Under the pieces are notes generated by a model. The model saw only the letters and a list, made by a program, of their open reading frames with translations, did not search any database and was not told where the DNA came from. Positions 26,276 to 35,068 of a stretch of DNA of 64,000 nucleotides are shown here, in pieces; position 1 is the stretch's first letter, and every line of letters starts with the position of its first letter. Position numbers and translations under genes: made by a program. Source of the DNA: Agrobacterium genomosp. 13 str. CFBP 6927 (GTDB lineage: Bacteria > Pseudomonadota > Alphaproteobacteria > Rhizobiales > Rhizobiaceae); NCBI GenBank assembly GCA_900012615.1, contig LT009756.1, positions 1,392,913-1,456,912 on the forward strand. Reading direction: 5' to 3'.

Positions 26276-27330
26276 TGCCTTTCGGTGACTATTGTTCGGG
26301 AAACAGCGGGGGCGGCCTCATACCAGTCCTTTGAGCGGTTCACGATCCAGACGACCGAGAGCATGACCGGTACTTCGATGAGGACGCCGACGACGGTTGC
26401 GAGTGCCGCGCCTGACTGAAAGCCGAACAGGCTGATGGCGGCCGCGACCGCGAGTTCGAAGAAGTTGCTGGCGCCGATCAGGGCGGACGGTCCGGCAACG
26501 CAATGCCTTTCGCCAGCCATGCGGTTCAGAAGATAGGCGAGCCCGGAATTCAGATAGACCTGGATCAGGATCGGGATGGCGAGCAAGCCGATGACGGTTG
26601 GCTGTGCGATGATCTGTTCCCCCTGAAAGGCGAAGAGAAGAACCAGGGTTGCGAGCAGCGCCACAAGCGACATCGGCTGCAGCCTGGCAAGCACGCGATC
26701 CAGCACCCGTGACGTACCGTCGGCCGTGAGCTTCCGCCTGATGAGCTGCGCAAGGATGACGGGCACGACGATATAGAGCGCAACGGACAGGATCAGCGTG
26801 TCCCATGGAACCGTGATGGCCGACAGGCCAAGCAGCAGGCCGACAATCGGAGCAAATGCAATGACCATGATCGCATCATTGAGCGCGACCTGCGAGAGGG
26901 TGAACAGCGGCTCTCCCCGTGTCAGGTTGCTCCAGACGAAAACCATGGCCGTGCAGGGCGCGGTGGCGAGAATGATCAGCCCGGCAATGTAGGAATCGAT
27001 CTGGTCGCCGGGAAGATAGGGACGAAACAGCCAGCCGATGAAGAGCCAGCCCAGCAGCGCCATGGAAAACGGCTTGACGGCCCAGTTGATGAACAACGTC
27101 ACGCTGATGCCCCGCCAGTAGGTGCCGACCTGCGCAAGAGACCGGAAATCGATTTTCAGCAGCATCGGAATGATCATCAGCCAGATCAATATTGCAACGG
27201 GCATGTTCACCCTGGCGATCTCGGCCGCACCGATAAGCTGGAAGACCCCGGGCATCATGTGCCCGAGGGCGACACCGACAATGATGCACAGGAACACCCA
27301 CACCGTGAGATAACGTTCGAACCTGGACAT
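26272..27330 (-). CDS. acr3: ACR3-family arsenite efflux permease
   Basis: A 352-residue ten-helix membrane protein of the ACR3 family. The critical cysteine lies in ILATAPCTAMVFVWSNL near residue 131, and the conserved FNWAVKP-like turn appears as FINWAVKPFSMALLGW. It exports arsenite (and possibly antimonite) across the inner membrane. A 179-base gap separates it from arsR; no gene or clear hairpin was found there. Confidence 0.92.
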   Translation of the reverse strand: MSRFERYLTVWVFLCIIVGVALGHMMPGVFQLIGAAEIARVNMPVAILIWLMIIPMLLKIDFRSLAQVGTYWRGISVTLFINWAVKPFSMALLGWLFIGWLFRPYLPGDQIDSYIAGLIILATAPCTAMVFVWSNLTRGEPLFTLSQVALNDAIMVIAFAPIVGLLLGLSAITVPWDTLILSVALYIVVPVILAQLIRRKLTADGTSRVLDRVLARLQPMSLVALLATLVLLFAFQGEQIIAQPTVIGLLAIPILIQVYLNSGLAYLLNRMAGERHCVAGPSALIGASNFFELAVAAAISLFGFQSGAALATVVGVLIEVPVMLSVVWIVNRSKDWYEAAPAVSRTIVTERQ

Positions 27331-27509
27331 TATACGGACCTTCCCTGCGTCGTCGTCGGGGAAGGATAATGCGGCCGTCGGCCGGCCCCCCGCCCTTCAC
27401 GATGGGAGAAAATTGAGCGCGCGTGATTATTCGTGCGCGGGCTGCGCACGTTATGGACGTTATCTGTCATGGTCTCTTGATCCGGGTTAGGTCGGCGGCT
27501 TGGCAGACC

Positions 27510-27863
27510 TCAAGAGGGCTTCGCCTCCGGGCTGCAGCAGGGTGTAAGTTCGGCAAGGAGCGGAGCACAGAGTTCGGTCGCGCCGCCGCAACAATCCTTC
27601 AGCAGGAACAGGATCAGCTCACGCAGACCATCGAGATCCGCGCGGTAGATGATCGACCGGCTTTGCCGCTCGCTTTTGACAAGCCCTGCCCTCGACAATG
27701 TGGCAAGATGTGCCGACATCGTGTTCTGCGGAATATCGATGAGACGCGCAAGTTCACCCGCCGGAATACCCTCGGGCTCGTGGCGCACGAGAAGCCGGAA
27801 AGTCTCCAGTCGGGTGGATTGGGCGAGCGCGCCGAGCGCCGTTATCGCAATGCTGTTATCCAT
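27510..27863 (-). CDS. arsR: ArsR-family arsenic-responsive repressor
   Basis: A 117-residue winged-helix ArsR repressor (HTH: IPAGELARLIDIPQNTMSAHLATLSRAG). The E. coli-type ELCVCDL metal site is missing; instead a C-terminal cysteine triad C91, C92, C99 (KDCCGGATELC) is present, resembling the A. ferrooxidans-type As(III) site. Two more cysteines lie at 110-111. The ATG at 27863 lies inside a palindrome that is its likely operator. First gene of arsR-acr3-arsC-arsH. Confidence 0.88.
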   Translation of the reverse strand: MDNSIAITALGALAQSTRLETFRLLVRHEPEGIPAGELARLIDIPQNTMSAHLATLSRAGLVKSERQSRSIIYRADLDGLRELILFLLKDCCGGATELCAPLLAELTPCCSPEAKPS

Positions 27864-27885
27864 ATATCCAGAATAACGGATATAT
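27862..27885 (-). promoter_or_regulatory. Probable ArsR operator
   Basis: ATATATCC (27862-27869) and GGATATAT (27878-27885) form a perfect 8-base inverted repeat with an 8-base spacer. It overlaps the arsR start codon, suiting autorepression of the ars operon. Confidence 0.6.
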
Positions 27886-27920
27886 TGCCACTGTCAACAG
27901 CGACGACTTCATTATCTCGC

Positions 27921-28694
27921 TCACGGGCGGCGGCACGTCAGTATGAAACGTCGGTAGACATAGGTGCGCAGCCTGTTGCGCAGGTTGGCATTTTTACGCT
28001 GCGCTTGCGCTATAGGGTCGTGGGAGTGCAGTTCGATGCCGGCAAAGCCTGCGGACGTCAGAAGCGGCATCAGCATGTCGGGCCTCAGCCCCTGCCCGAA
28101 CGGAAGAGCCTTCATGATGGCGGCGTGGTGAACACTCTGGGCGCCGTCGTAGCTCTTGTCGGCGCCCACCAACCGGTCGATGAGCCAGATCAGCTGGCTT
28201 GCGAAGCGCCCTATCGGCTTTGGCCTTGCCCAGTCACCATCGAAGAACAGCAGGCGACCGCCCGGACGAAGCAGCCTGAACCATTCTCGGAAGGCCTTCT
28301 CGGGCTCGGTCAATGTCCAGACCAGATGCCGGCAGATGATTGCGTCATAGGACTGGTCCGGTTCCATGGTGTTTTCAGCATCCGCCATGATGAAACGTAG
28401 CTTCGGCTTTCCGGCATGTTTCGCCCGCGCCAAGGACAGCATCGCCTCTGAAAAATCCAGTGCCGTGACATCATGACCGAGGTCGTGAATCAGTCGCGTC
28501 ACCTCGCCCGTGCCGCAGGCCAGTTCAAGGATGCGCTTTGGCTCTGTACCCAGCAAGTCCCTGATCGGCTTCTGCCATGCATCCGCCTCCGGACCGGCAG
28601 CAATCCTGTGTCCAAAGGCAAGATCGAACGTTTCGGATCTTTTCGACCAGTAATCCCGGATTTCTTCCTTCAGGTCGAAATTGCCGCCATCCAT
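27921..28694 (-). CDS. SAM-dependent methyltransferase in the B12-riboswitch operon
   Basis: A 257-residue class I methyltransferase. The SAM motif I is ILELACGTGEVTRLI near residue 57, followed by VTALDFSEAML (motif II) and a LLRPGGRLLFFDGDW segment. ATG 28694 has AAAGGA seven bases upstream and is preferred over a GTG 24 bases earlier. It follows the second permease gene by 47 bases and ends the operon, sitting where ABC ATPase genes would normally be found in peptide/nickel systems. The substrate is unknown; a corrinoid precursor or metal-ligand methylation are both only guesses. Confidence 0.78.
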   Translation of the reverse strand: MDGGNFDLKEEIRDYWSKRSETFDLAFGHRIAAGPEADAWQKPIRDLLGTEPKRILELACGTGEVTRLIHDLGHDVTALDFSEAMLSLARAKHAGKPKLRFIMADAENTMEPDQSYDAIICRHLVWTLTEPEKAFREWFRLLRPGGRLLFFDGDWARPKPIGRFASQLIWLIDRLVGADKSYDGAQSVHHAAIMKALPFGQGLRPDMLMPLLTSAGFAGIELHSHDPIAQAQRKNANLRNRLRTYVYRRFILTCRRP

Positions 28695-28741
28695 TGTTTG
28701 ATCCTTTAGGTATTGCACGTTGTTTCCACCTTGGCGAAATG

Positions 28742-29503
28742 TCAGTCAGCGGTGTCAAACAGCGCATTGAGCGTTCCGACCGTCACGGCAATCGCAACAC
28801 CCGGCCAAATCATCAGGCTCGGATGGTCAAAGATAAAAACGCGATATTCGAAGAGCATGGAGCCCCAGTCCGGCTTTGATGGATCCGCGCCAAGGCCGAT
28901 AAAGGCGAGCGAGGCATAGGCGGTGACCGCAAAACCCGCCTGATTGCCGGTATGTGTCACCATCAGCGGCAGGATGTTCGGCAAAAGATGGCGGATGATC
29001 ATCCGGAATGGTGGCACACCGAGGGCCTCCGCCGCATGAACAAAGGTTTGTCCAAGCACGCGCTGGCTAAGGGAATGGGCAAACAGGGCCGTCGGCCCAA
29101 TGCCGGCAAGGCCAAGCGCCAGTCCCGCCGTCATGGGCGTCAGACCGAAAACCGCCGCTGTCGTGAGCGCGATGATCAGCGTCGGGACGGTGATGAAGAA
29201 TTCGCAGCAGCGCAGCAATGCGCGCTCCTTCCAGCCACCCAGTACGGCGGCGGCTGTGCCGAGCAATGTCCCGCCGGTAAATGCGATGAAGCCAACCGAA
29301 AAAACCACCAGCGCCGTGCGCCACCCGCCCGCCATGATGCGGGACAGAAGATCGCGGCCGAGGTGATCGGTTCCCAGCAGGTGGCTCGCCGTCATGCCCG
29401 AATGACGGGCAAGAATATCCACCGCATCCGGATCATAGGGCTGCCAGAAGGTGCTCAGAAGCAGGAAAAGAAGCAAAATGGCAAGTGCGGAATACCGGAT
29501 CAT
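28742..29503 (-). CDS. Peptide/nickel-type ABC transporter permease (DppC-like)
   Basis: A 253-residue DppC/NikC-type permease with six hydrophobic segments, the N-terminal HLLGTDHLGRDLLSRIMAGG typical of the family and the EAA-like coupling loop AAEALGVPPFRMIIRHLLPN. ATG 29503 overlaps the stop of the upstream permease (ATGA). The frame extends far upstream through the other gene, which is not real coding. It forms one half of the translocation pore of the B12-regulated importer. Confidence 0.85.
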   Translation of the reverse strand: MIRYSALAILLLFLLLSTFWQPYDPDAVDILARHSGMTASHLLGTDHLGRDLLSRIMAGGWRTALVVFSVGFIAFTGGTLLGTAAAVLGGWKERALLRCCEFFITVPTLIIALTTAAVFGLTPMTAGLALGLAGIGPTALFAHSLSQRVLGQTFVHAAEALGVPPFRMIIRHLLPNILPLMVTHTGNQAGFAVTAYASLAFIGLGADPSKPDWGSMLFEYRVFIFDHPSLMIWPGVAIAVTVGTLNALFDTAD

Positions 29504-30417
29504 CGCCCAAGCCGCGGATCGAGAAAACGTTGAAGTATATGAACGATCAGGTTCATGAGGAGCAGCCACAGCGCAATGACCATGACATAGGCCTGCAAGA
29601 CCATCTGGTCGCGCACCGCAATGCTCTGCACAAGAAACTGGCTGAGACCCGGAAGATTGAAGAGAATTTCCATGGTCGCGGTCGAACCGATCACCCAGCC
29701 AGCCTCCGAGCGGACCGCCGAAAGCAGCGCATAAAAAGCACTGCGATGCGCGTGACGCCAGAGAGCCTGCCGGCGCGAAAGCCCCTTGGCGAGAGCGGTG
29801 CGGAAATAGGGCTGCCGCATGGTTTCCATCATGTCTCGCCGATAGACGCGCGCAAAGACGGCGGTTGAATGCGACGCTATCAGCATGACGGGCAGCACGA
29901 TCGCGGTGGCGTCGGTCGCGAAGGGACGTATCCATCGCAGCTGGACACCGAGAACCCAGAGCAGAATCAGCCCGAGCCAGAAACCTGGAACGGCTTGGAC
30001 GAAGACTGAAAATGCGCGGCTTGCGCGGTCGGTAACTCCACCTAGCCGGGCCGCTGCGAAAAATCCGATCGGCACTGCGACGGCGATGGCGAGGAGCATG
30101 CCCGCAAGGCCGAGCATGAGGGAAACCGGAAGACGCTCGCTAAACTCCGCGAAAACGGGTTCACCGGTGCGGAAAGACCGCCCCCAGTCACCGATGACGA
30201 AATCCGCAAGCCAATGCAGATAACGCAGAAGAAGGGGCCGATCGAGGCCCCATTCTTCCCTCAGTGCAGCGACGGTTTCACTCGTTGCCGTCATGTTCCA
30301 TACCCTGATGGCGATTTGCACGGGATCGGCGGGCATAAGGGCGATAAGCGTGAAGGATGCAAGCGAAAGCGCAAGCATTGCCAAAGCCGAACGCATGCCG
30401 AAACTGAACAATTGCAT
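29500..30417 (-). CDS. Peptide/nickel-type ABC transporter permease (DppB-like)
   Basis: A 305-residue DppB/NikB-type permease with six hydrophobic helices, the conserved LREEWGLDRPLLLRYLHWL, GDWGRSFRTGEPVF and a coupling loop TALAKGLSRRQALWRHAHR. ATG 30417 follows AGGT; a GTG three codons upstream overlaps the binding-protein stop and is possible. It pairs with the DppC-like protein. Confidence 0.85.
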   Translation of the reverse strand: MQLFSFGMRSALAMLALSLASFTLIALMPADPVQIAIRVWNMTATSETVAALREEWGLDRPLLLRYLHWLADFVIGDWGRSFRTGEPVFAEFSERLPVSLMLGLAGMLLAIAVAVPIGFFAAARLGGVTDRASRAFSVFVQAVPGFWLGLILLWVLGVQLRWIRPFATDATAIVLPVMLIASHSTAVFARVYRRDMMETMRQPYFRTALAKGLSRRQALWRHAHRSAFYALLSAVRSEAGWVIGSTATMEILFNLPGLSQFLVQSIAVRDQMVLQAYVMVIALWLLLMNLIVHILQRFLDPRLGR

Positions 30418-30422
30418 CAGAA

Positions 30423-31919
30423 CTACCTGGTCTCGCCGATATCGGCGCGAAGGACATAATAGTCCGAACCCCATGGCTCATAATTCTGAAGCCGCTTCGA
30501 AAGGCCCACATACCAGACTGGCGAGACTAGAAAGGAAGCAGGAACGTCCGTGAACAATTTTGCCTGGGCATCAAGGGCAATCGCGGCCCGTTCGCCGGCC
30601 TCACCCGCCGTAGCGAAGCGGTCAAGGATCGCATCGAATTCCGCAGAGGAATATTTCGAATAGTTGAGCGAAGCACCGCTGCGCAGCATCGAATTGAGGA
30701 AAAAAGCCGGATCGCCGTTGGGCGCGGTGTGCTGCGCCCAGAGCGCGATATCGAATTCGCCCGCGGCCGCCACATCCTGAATGTTTTCCACGACCTTGGT
30801 GTCAAGCGCGATACCGACCCTGGCAAGCTGCGCCTTCACGACAGGCAGCATGGTAACAAGGTCCGGGCGCTGCGGATAGGTGATGGCGAGAAGCCGCAAC
30901 GGCAAGCCGTCCTTTGTGCGGTTCCCTGCCCCGTCCTTGACCCATCCGGCGTCATCGAGAAGCGCTTCGGCCTTCTTGATGTCGGTCGGCCGCGGCTGCT
31001 TTCCAGCGAAGGGGAAATAGGCGGCATAAGCGCCGGTGGCCGGCTCACCGCCATTGATCGCGGCAGCCAGCTCCTTGCGATCGAAAGTCAGGTCCAGCGC
31101 CTCCCGCACTTTGATGTCGGTGGTAATCGGCCGCTTCGTATTGAGGAAGGCGAGATATTGATAACCGACCGGGAAGGACTTGATCGTCAGTGCCGGATTG
31201 GTTTCCAGCCGTTTCACGACTTCCGAGGGCAGTCCGAAGGCGAGGTCCAATTCGCCAGCCTCCAGCGCAAGTGTCATGCTTTGCGCGTCACCGAACCTGC
31301 GGAAATCGACCGGGGAGCGGGAAGCCGCATCGGCGAAATTGGCATTCGGCGCGAGTTTCAGCGATGTATCTGCCTTGAAATCCGCAATCTGATACGGCCC
31401 GGTGAAGAGAGCGCTTCCATCGGCGGCCGGCGTATAGGCGACGAGCGGCCACTCCGCAAATAGCGCCTGCAGGAAGGACACCGGTTTCTCCGTCGTGATA
31501 TCGAGCGTCAGTGCATCGACTGCCTTGAAGCCAAGCTTTCCACCTGTCGCAAGCGCCGCCTTGTTGGTTGCGAAAGTATGCTCAAATCCGGCCGCAAGGG
31601 CTGCTGCCGTTACGGCAGAACCATCGGAGAAGGTCCGGTCCGGTTTCAGCGTCACTGTCCAGGTCAAATCGCCCGTACGTTCCGCTTTCTCGGCAAGGTC
31701 CGGCACAAGCCGACCCTCCTTGTCGACGGTAAAGAGGTTCTGGCCCACTCCATGACTGACAAGAGCCCAGCCATTGGAGCCCTTTGCGGGATCAAGGCCA
31801 CTTGTGATGTAGGTGGCGCCGACGCGCAAGGGTTCGGTGGCAAGCGCATCGGCCGCCACGCCTGTGATGAAAGCCGCGAGCCCGGCTGCTGCCAGACGCG
31901 AAAAGCTCTTTATCGGCAT
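30423..31919 (-). CDS. Peptide/nickel-type ABC transporter substrate-binding protein (SBP_bac_5)
   Basis: A 498-residue periplasmic binding protein of family 5 (DppA/NikA). A signal peptide of about 27 residues (ending ALA) precedes RVGATYITSGLDPAKG; later come DGSAVTAAALAAGFEHTF and KVREALDLTFDRKELAAAI. ATG 31919 follows GAGAGGAAAC. Because a cobalamin riboswitch controls the operon, cobalt, nickel-type metal complexes or a corrinoid are likely ligands, but the fold alone does not decide. Confidence 0.85.
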   Translation of the reverse strand: MPIKSFSRLAAAGLAAFITGVAADALATEPLRVGATYITSGLDPAKGSNGWALVSHGVGQNLFTVDKEGRLVPDLAEKAERTGDLTWTVTLKPDRTFSDGSAVTAAALAAGFEHTFATNKAALATGGKLGFKAVDALTLDITTEKPVSFLQALFAEWPLVAYTPAADGSALFTGPYQIADFKADTSLKLAPNANFADAASRSPVDFRRFGDAQSMTLALEAGELDLAFGLPSEVVKRLETNPALTIKSFPVGYQYLAFLNTKRPITTDIKVREALDLTFDRKELAAAINGGEPATGAYAAYFPFAGKQPRPTDIKKAEALLDDAGWVKDGAGNRTKDGLPLRLLAITYPQRPDLVTMLPVVKAQLARVGIALDTKVVENIQDVAAAGEFDIALWAQHTAPNGDPAFFLNSMLRSGASLNYSKYSSAEFDAILDRFATAGEAGERAAIALDAQAKLFTDVPASFLVSPVWYVGLSKRLQNYEPWGSDYYVLRADIGETR

Positions 31920-31935
31920 TTTGTTTCCTCTCATG

Positions 31936-32727
31936 CTATTCGGAAAGATTGCGCAGCCGCTGTTTGCGGCCGGTCGGGTGATAGGCGAAGTCCTCGACGA
32001 TACGACCACCAAGCAAGTGTTCGGCAACGATACGATCGACGGCCTCTTCGGTGACGCCGCCGTAATAAGTGCCCTCTGGAAAGACCTGCATGACCGGCGC
32101 AAGGTTACAGGGGCCGAGACAGGTCGATTTGGCCGTCATGGTGCCATCGCCCGTTACCCTGAGTTTTAGCCGTTCCTGCTGGTTGCGCAGATGCCCCCAG
32201 ATGGCGTCCGCACCGGTTGAATTGCACGGGGCACCCTGACAGACGAGTACGCGGCGCTTTTGCGCAGGCACCAGCGACCCCTCGCCTGCCGGGCGCACCG
32301 ACGGTGAAAGATCGAGTTCCTTCGCCGTTTGGGCGAGGTCTTCGATAAGAAGCGTCATCAGGCTGCTTGCGGTCGGGCTCGCGGTTATCGAGAGCGAGGG
32401 CCAGGGGCGTGGGTCCGCTGCCCGCCATCGTTTCAGGGTCTTGGTCAGCCAGTTTTGAAAGCTGGGCTCCAATGGCAACATGAGCGGCACGAGAAGGAGA
32501 TTGCCGAAACCCTCATCGATGAGCGCGCCGAGTGCTTCGCGCAAGGACGGTGTGCCCTGCTCGGTGAATGCGATGCGAACGGTTCTCGCTCCACGCAGCT
32601 GCCCCGCCAGCGCCGCAAGACGCTGCATGTCCTGATGTGGCGCCGCCGCGAAAGCCGATTTAGCGACAAGCAGCACGGCGTCGGGCTGAGATGGCTCTCG
32701 ATAGGTTGGTTGGATCTCGGTTGTCAC
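31936..32727 (-). CDS. CbiX-like chelatase domain fused to a 2Fe-2S ferredoxin-like domain
   Basis: A 263-residue fusion. The N-terminal half (LLVAKSAFAAAPHQDMQRLAAL, LLLVPLMLPLEPSFQNWL) resembles CbiX/sirohydrochlorin cobaltochelatase. The C-terminal half is a thioredoxin-fold 2Fe-2S domain with four cysteines in VLVCQGAPCNSTG and CLGPCNLAPV. GTG 32727 follows GAGG at good spacing. First gene after the cobalamin riboswitch, so a role in cobalt handling or insertion in B12 synthesis is likely. Confidence 0.75.
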   Translation of the reverse strand: MTTEIQPTYREPSQPDAVLLVAKSAFAAAPHQDMQRLAALAGQLRGARTVRIAFTEQGTPSLREALGALIDEGFGNLLLVPLMLPLEPSFQNWLTKTLKRWRAADPRPWPSLSITASPTASSLMTLLIEDLAQTAKELDLSPSVRPAGEGSLVPAQKRRVLVCQGAPCNSTGADAIWGHLRNQQERLKLRVTGDGTMTAKSTCLGPCNLAPVMQVFPEGTYYGGVTEEAVDRIVAEHLLGGRIVEDFAYHPTGRKQRLRNLSE

Positions 32728-32829
32728 AATGCCTCATTCACGAGGCGGCGACGAAAATGACGGGCCTCCGGCATCAATGCCGGAAACAGCCATCATTCCC
32801 ATGGCACCCCCCGACCACGGAATTACAAT

Positions 32830-33015
32830 ATGTCAGGCAGGTCTCCTGGCTTGCGGGTCAAAGCCACCTCACCCGTCTTCCCGGCATTTCTGCCAGTGAC
32901 ATTGTGGGCGATTGGCTCACCGCTTACAGTTGCGGGACAGCTCCGGGTCTTCACCGGATTCCCTCTTAGCTTCCACCGGGTGGCGGAAGAACCATGACGG
33001 AGCGAACCTACACTG
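32830..33015 (-). promoter_or_regulatory. Cobalamin (adenosylcobalamin) riboswitch
   Basis: On the - strand the conserved core is complete: GGAATCCGGTGAA, CCGGAGCTGTCCCGCAACTG (the B12 box), CACTGGCAG, and GCCAGGAGACCTGCC at the 3' side. It lies about 100 bases upstream of the CbiX-ferredoxin start. The known class represses expression when cobalamin is plentiful, so the operon should turn on under B12 shortage. Exact ends are approximate. Confidence 0.95.
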
Positions 33016-33088
33016 CCGCCGGCCGCTGTCAACCGCCTGCGCCGCAAGTGAACACGCTACGCAAGTCTCCTTCGTCCAATCAATTGTT

Positions 33089-33130
33089 ACGTTATAAAGT
33101 TACATACACATGGTTTTATTTGCTGGTCAA
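33089..33130 (-). promoter_or_regulatory. Candidate promoter of the riboswitch operon with palindrome
   Basis: On the - strand TTGACC (33130-33125) and TATGTA (33106-33101) stand 18 bases apart, a fair sigma-70-type promoter starting ahead of the riboswitch. An imperfect palindrome, GTTACGTTATAAAGTTAC on the + strand (14 of 18 symmetric), abuts the -10 and may be an operator. Bases 33131-33265 are AT-rich and hold no gene. Confidence 0.45.
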
Positions 33131-33265
33131 GACCATGTTTTACGACGCGGTACCGAATTATCGCACCCAACGCCGTTATCGCGGGGAAACCAAAAATCAA
33201 AAGGAAGATATGATCTATATCAAATATAATTATATCAATATTTAAAGCGGAAAACATAAAGTAAT

Positions 33266-35047
33266 TTATAGTTCACCGGAGGCCTCTCGGCGTCGCAACT
33301 CAAGCTCTTCACTGTAGCGCCTGAGCGTGTGGCTCTCCGTCAGCAGGCCAACCGGGCGGTTTTCTATCTTGTCGTTGACGACAACCAGCGCTTCGCTTTC
33401 CGTGGCATCGAAAGCGGCTGCCGCCTGCCGCGCATTCATCGTCGGCAGCAGCACGTCATTCTTGTAGTGGAGATAGGTTTCGAGGCTGATCTTGCTCGGG
33501 TCGCGATCCATCGGGTCGGCGTAGATTTCCGGCACGAGGACGATGCCGGCATAGCGCCCGTCATCATGCGTCATGATCACACGCTGCGTCGAACCCAGTG
33601 GAAACTTCTCCTTGAAGGCTGGGAGCCCCATGCTGACATTGGCCTTGCGAATATCGGCGCGCATCATCTTGCCCACGGTCAGGTCGCGGATCCAGCCAAT
33701 GTCATGGGCGCTGCGAATGCTTTCGCCTCTAAGGTGGAAGCGCCAGGTGGCGAAGGAGTAACCGAAGGTCGTGCGCACCACGAGCGAGGTGGTGATGACG
33801 GCGGCAAGCACCAGAGCCGTGATCTGGAAGTCTCCGGTCAGTTCCAGCGCCAGAAATGTCATCGTCAGCGGACCGCCGATGATGGCGGCGGCAAAGGCGC
33901 TCATGCCGATCACGGCATAGACGATGGGCGCTGTCGCCCCATAACCGATATAGGGGGCGCAGAGCGCGAAAATCTTGCCGAGCAGCGATCCCATGAACAG
34001 CGAGGCGAAGAACAGGCCACCGCGGAAATTCGAACCGATGGAAACGGCGCTGGCCGCCGCTTTCAGCAGGAACAGCCCCGCCAGCCCGTAGATCGTCAGT
34101 TCTGCATCGATATTGAGATGCAGCGCCCCATGGCCACTCGAAAGCACCTGCGGCGATATCAACGCGAGGGCGCCCACAGCCACGCCGCCAATGGCTGGAC
34201 GAAGCCAGCCTGGAATAGCACTTTTGCGCGCAGTCTCCTCGATGAAGGACACTGTCTGCATGAGCGCGATGCCAATCGCCGCGCATACGACGCCAAGAAA
34301 GATGGCGGGCACGTAGTCGGCGGGCGTCACGCGGCTTGCATCGACAATATCGATCGAGAGGCCATGGCCACCTATAACCCCTATGACGGTCGTCGCCACC
34401 AGCGCCGAGACGATGAGCGGCGCAAGCGTCACGACCGTATAGGTGCCGATGATAAGTTCGATGGCGTAGAATGCCCCGGTCAAGGGCGCGTTGAAGGCCG
34501 CCGCTATCGCCCCCGCCGCACCGCAGCCGACGAGGATTCGCATATCCCCACGCCGCAGCTTCAGCTTGATGCCGATCTTGGAGGCGACGCCGCTGGCAAT
34601 CTGCGTATAACCGGCCTCAAGCCCCACGGACGCGCCGAAACCGTTGGACACGATGTTCTGCACGCAGACGATGATGCTGTCCGTCAACGACAGGCGGCCG
34701 CCATGCAGCGCATTCGCCTCGATCGGGTCGACCATGGGTTTCTTGCGGGTCTTTGACAGAATGAAAATGATGAGGCCAAGCACGATGCCGCCGATGATTG
34801 GCCCCACAAGCACGATCCACCCGGACAGATCGCTGCTGCTCAGGCGCTCGACGCCGAAGACCAGCACATGCAGCGCCGTGCTCAGGGCGCCGATCAGCGC
34901 CACCAGAAGCCCCGCTGCGATGCCGATGAGAACGGAAAGGGCCACCAGCCCCAGTTCGCCGCGCCGGAACATCGCCCGCAGGCGGCTGGCGCGCAGATTG
35001 TCGAAAAAGCTCGCCATACTGGGTGCACGGAAAGGCCGGGTCGACAT
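33266..35047 (-). CDS. ClC-family chloride channel/antiporter with C-terminal CBS region
   Basis: A 593-residue ClC protein with many membrane helices; selectivity-filter-type segments are GFGASVGLEAGYTQ near residue 137 and GCGAAGAIAAAFNAPLTGAFYAIE near 173. The C-terminal ~140 residues form a CBS-like regulatory part (DPSKISLETYLHYKNDVLLPTMNA onward). ClC proteins carry chloride, or exchange it for protons, across the inner membrane. The stop is 538 bases from the next - strand gene. Confidence 0.88.
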   Translation of the reverse strand: MSTRPFRAPSMASFFDNLRASRLRAMFRRGELGLVALSVLIGIAAGLLVALIGALSTALHVLVFGVERLSSSDLSGWIVLVGPIIGGIVLGLIIFILSKTRKKPMVDPIEANALHGGRLSLTDSIIVCVQNIVSNGFGASVGLEAGYTQIASGVASKIGIKLKLRRGDMRILVGCGAAGAIAAAFNAPLTGAFYAIELIIGTYTVVTLAPLIVSALVATTVIGVIGGHGLSIDIVDASRVTPADYVPAIFLGVVCAAIGIALMQTVSFIEETARKSAIPGWLRPAIGGVAVGALALISPQVLSSGHGALHLNIDAELTIYGLAGLFLLKAAASAVSIGSNFRGGLFFASLFMGSLLGKIFALCAPYIGYGATAPIVYAVIGMSAFAAAIIGGPLTMTFLALELTGDFQITALVLAAVITTSLVVRTTFGYSFATWRFHLRGESIRSAHDIGWIRDLTVGKMMRADIRKANVSMGLPAFKEKFPLGSTQRVIMTHDDGRYAGIVLVPEIYADPMDRDPSKISLETYLHYKNDVLLPTMNARQAAAAFDATESEALVVVNDKIENRPVGLLTESHTLRRYSEELELRRREASGEL

Positions 35048-35068
35048 GCTGTTCCTTTTCAGGCGGTA

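Noticed and set aside
33329-34756. A 475-codon frame antisense to the ClC gene
   Set aside because: Composition typical of antisense frames and no recognisable fold; the ClC protein is unambiguous.
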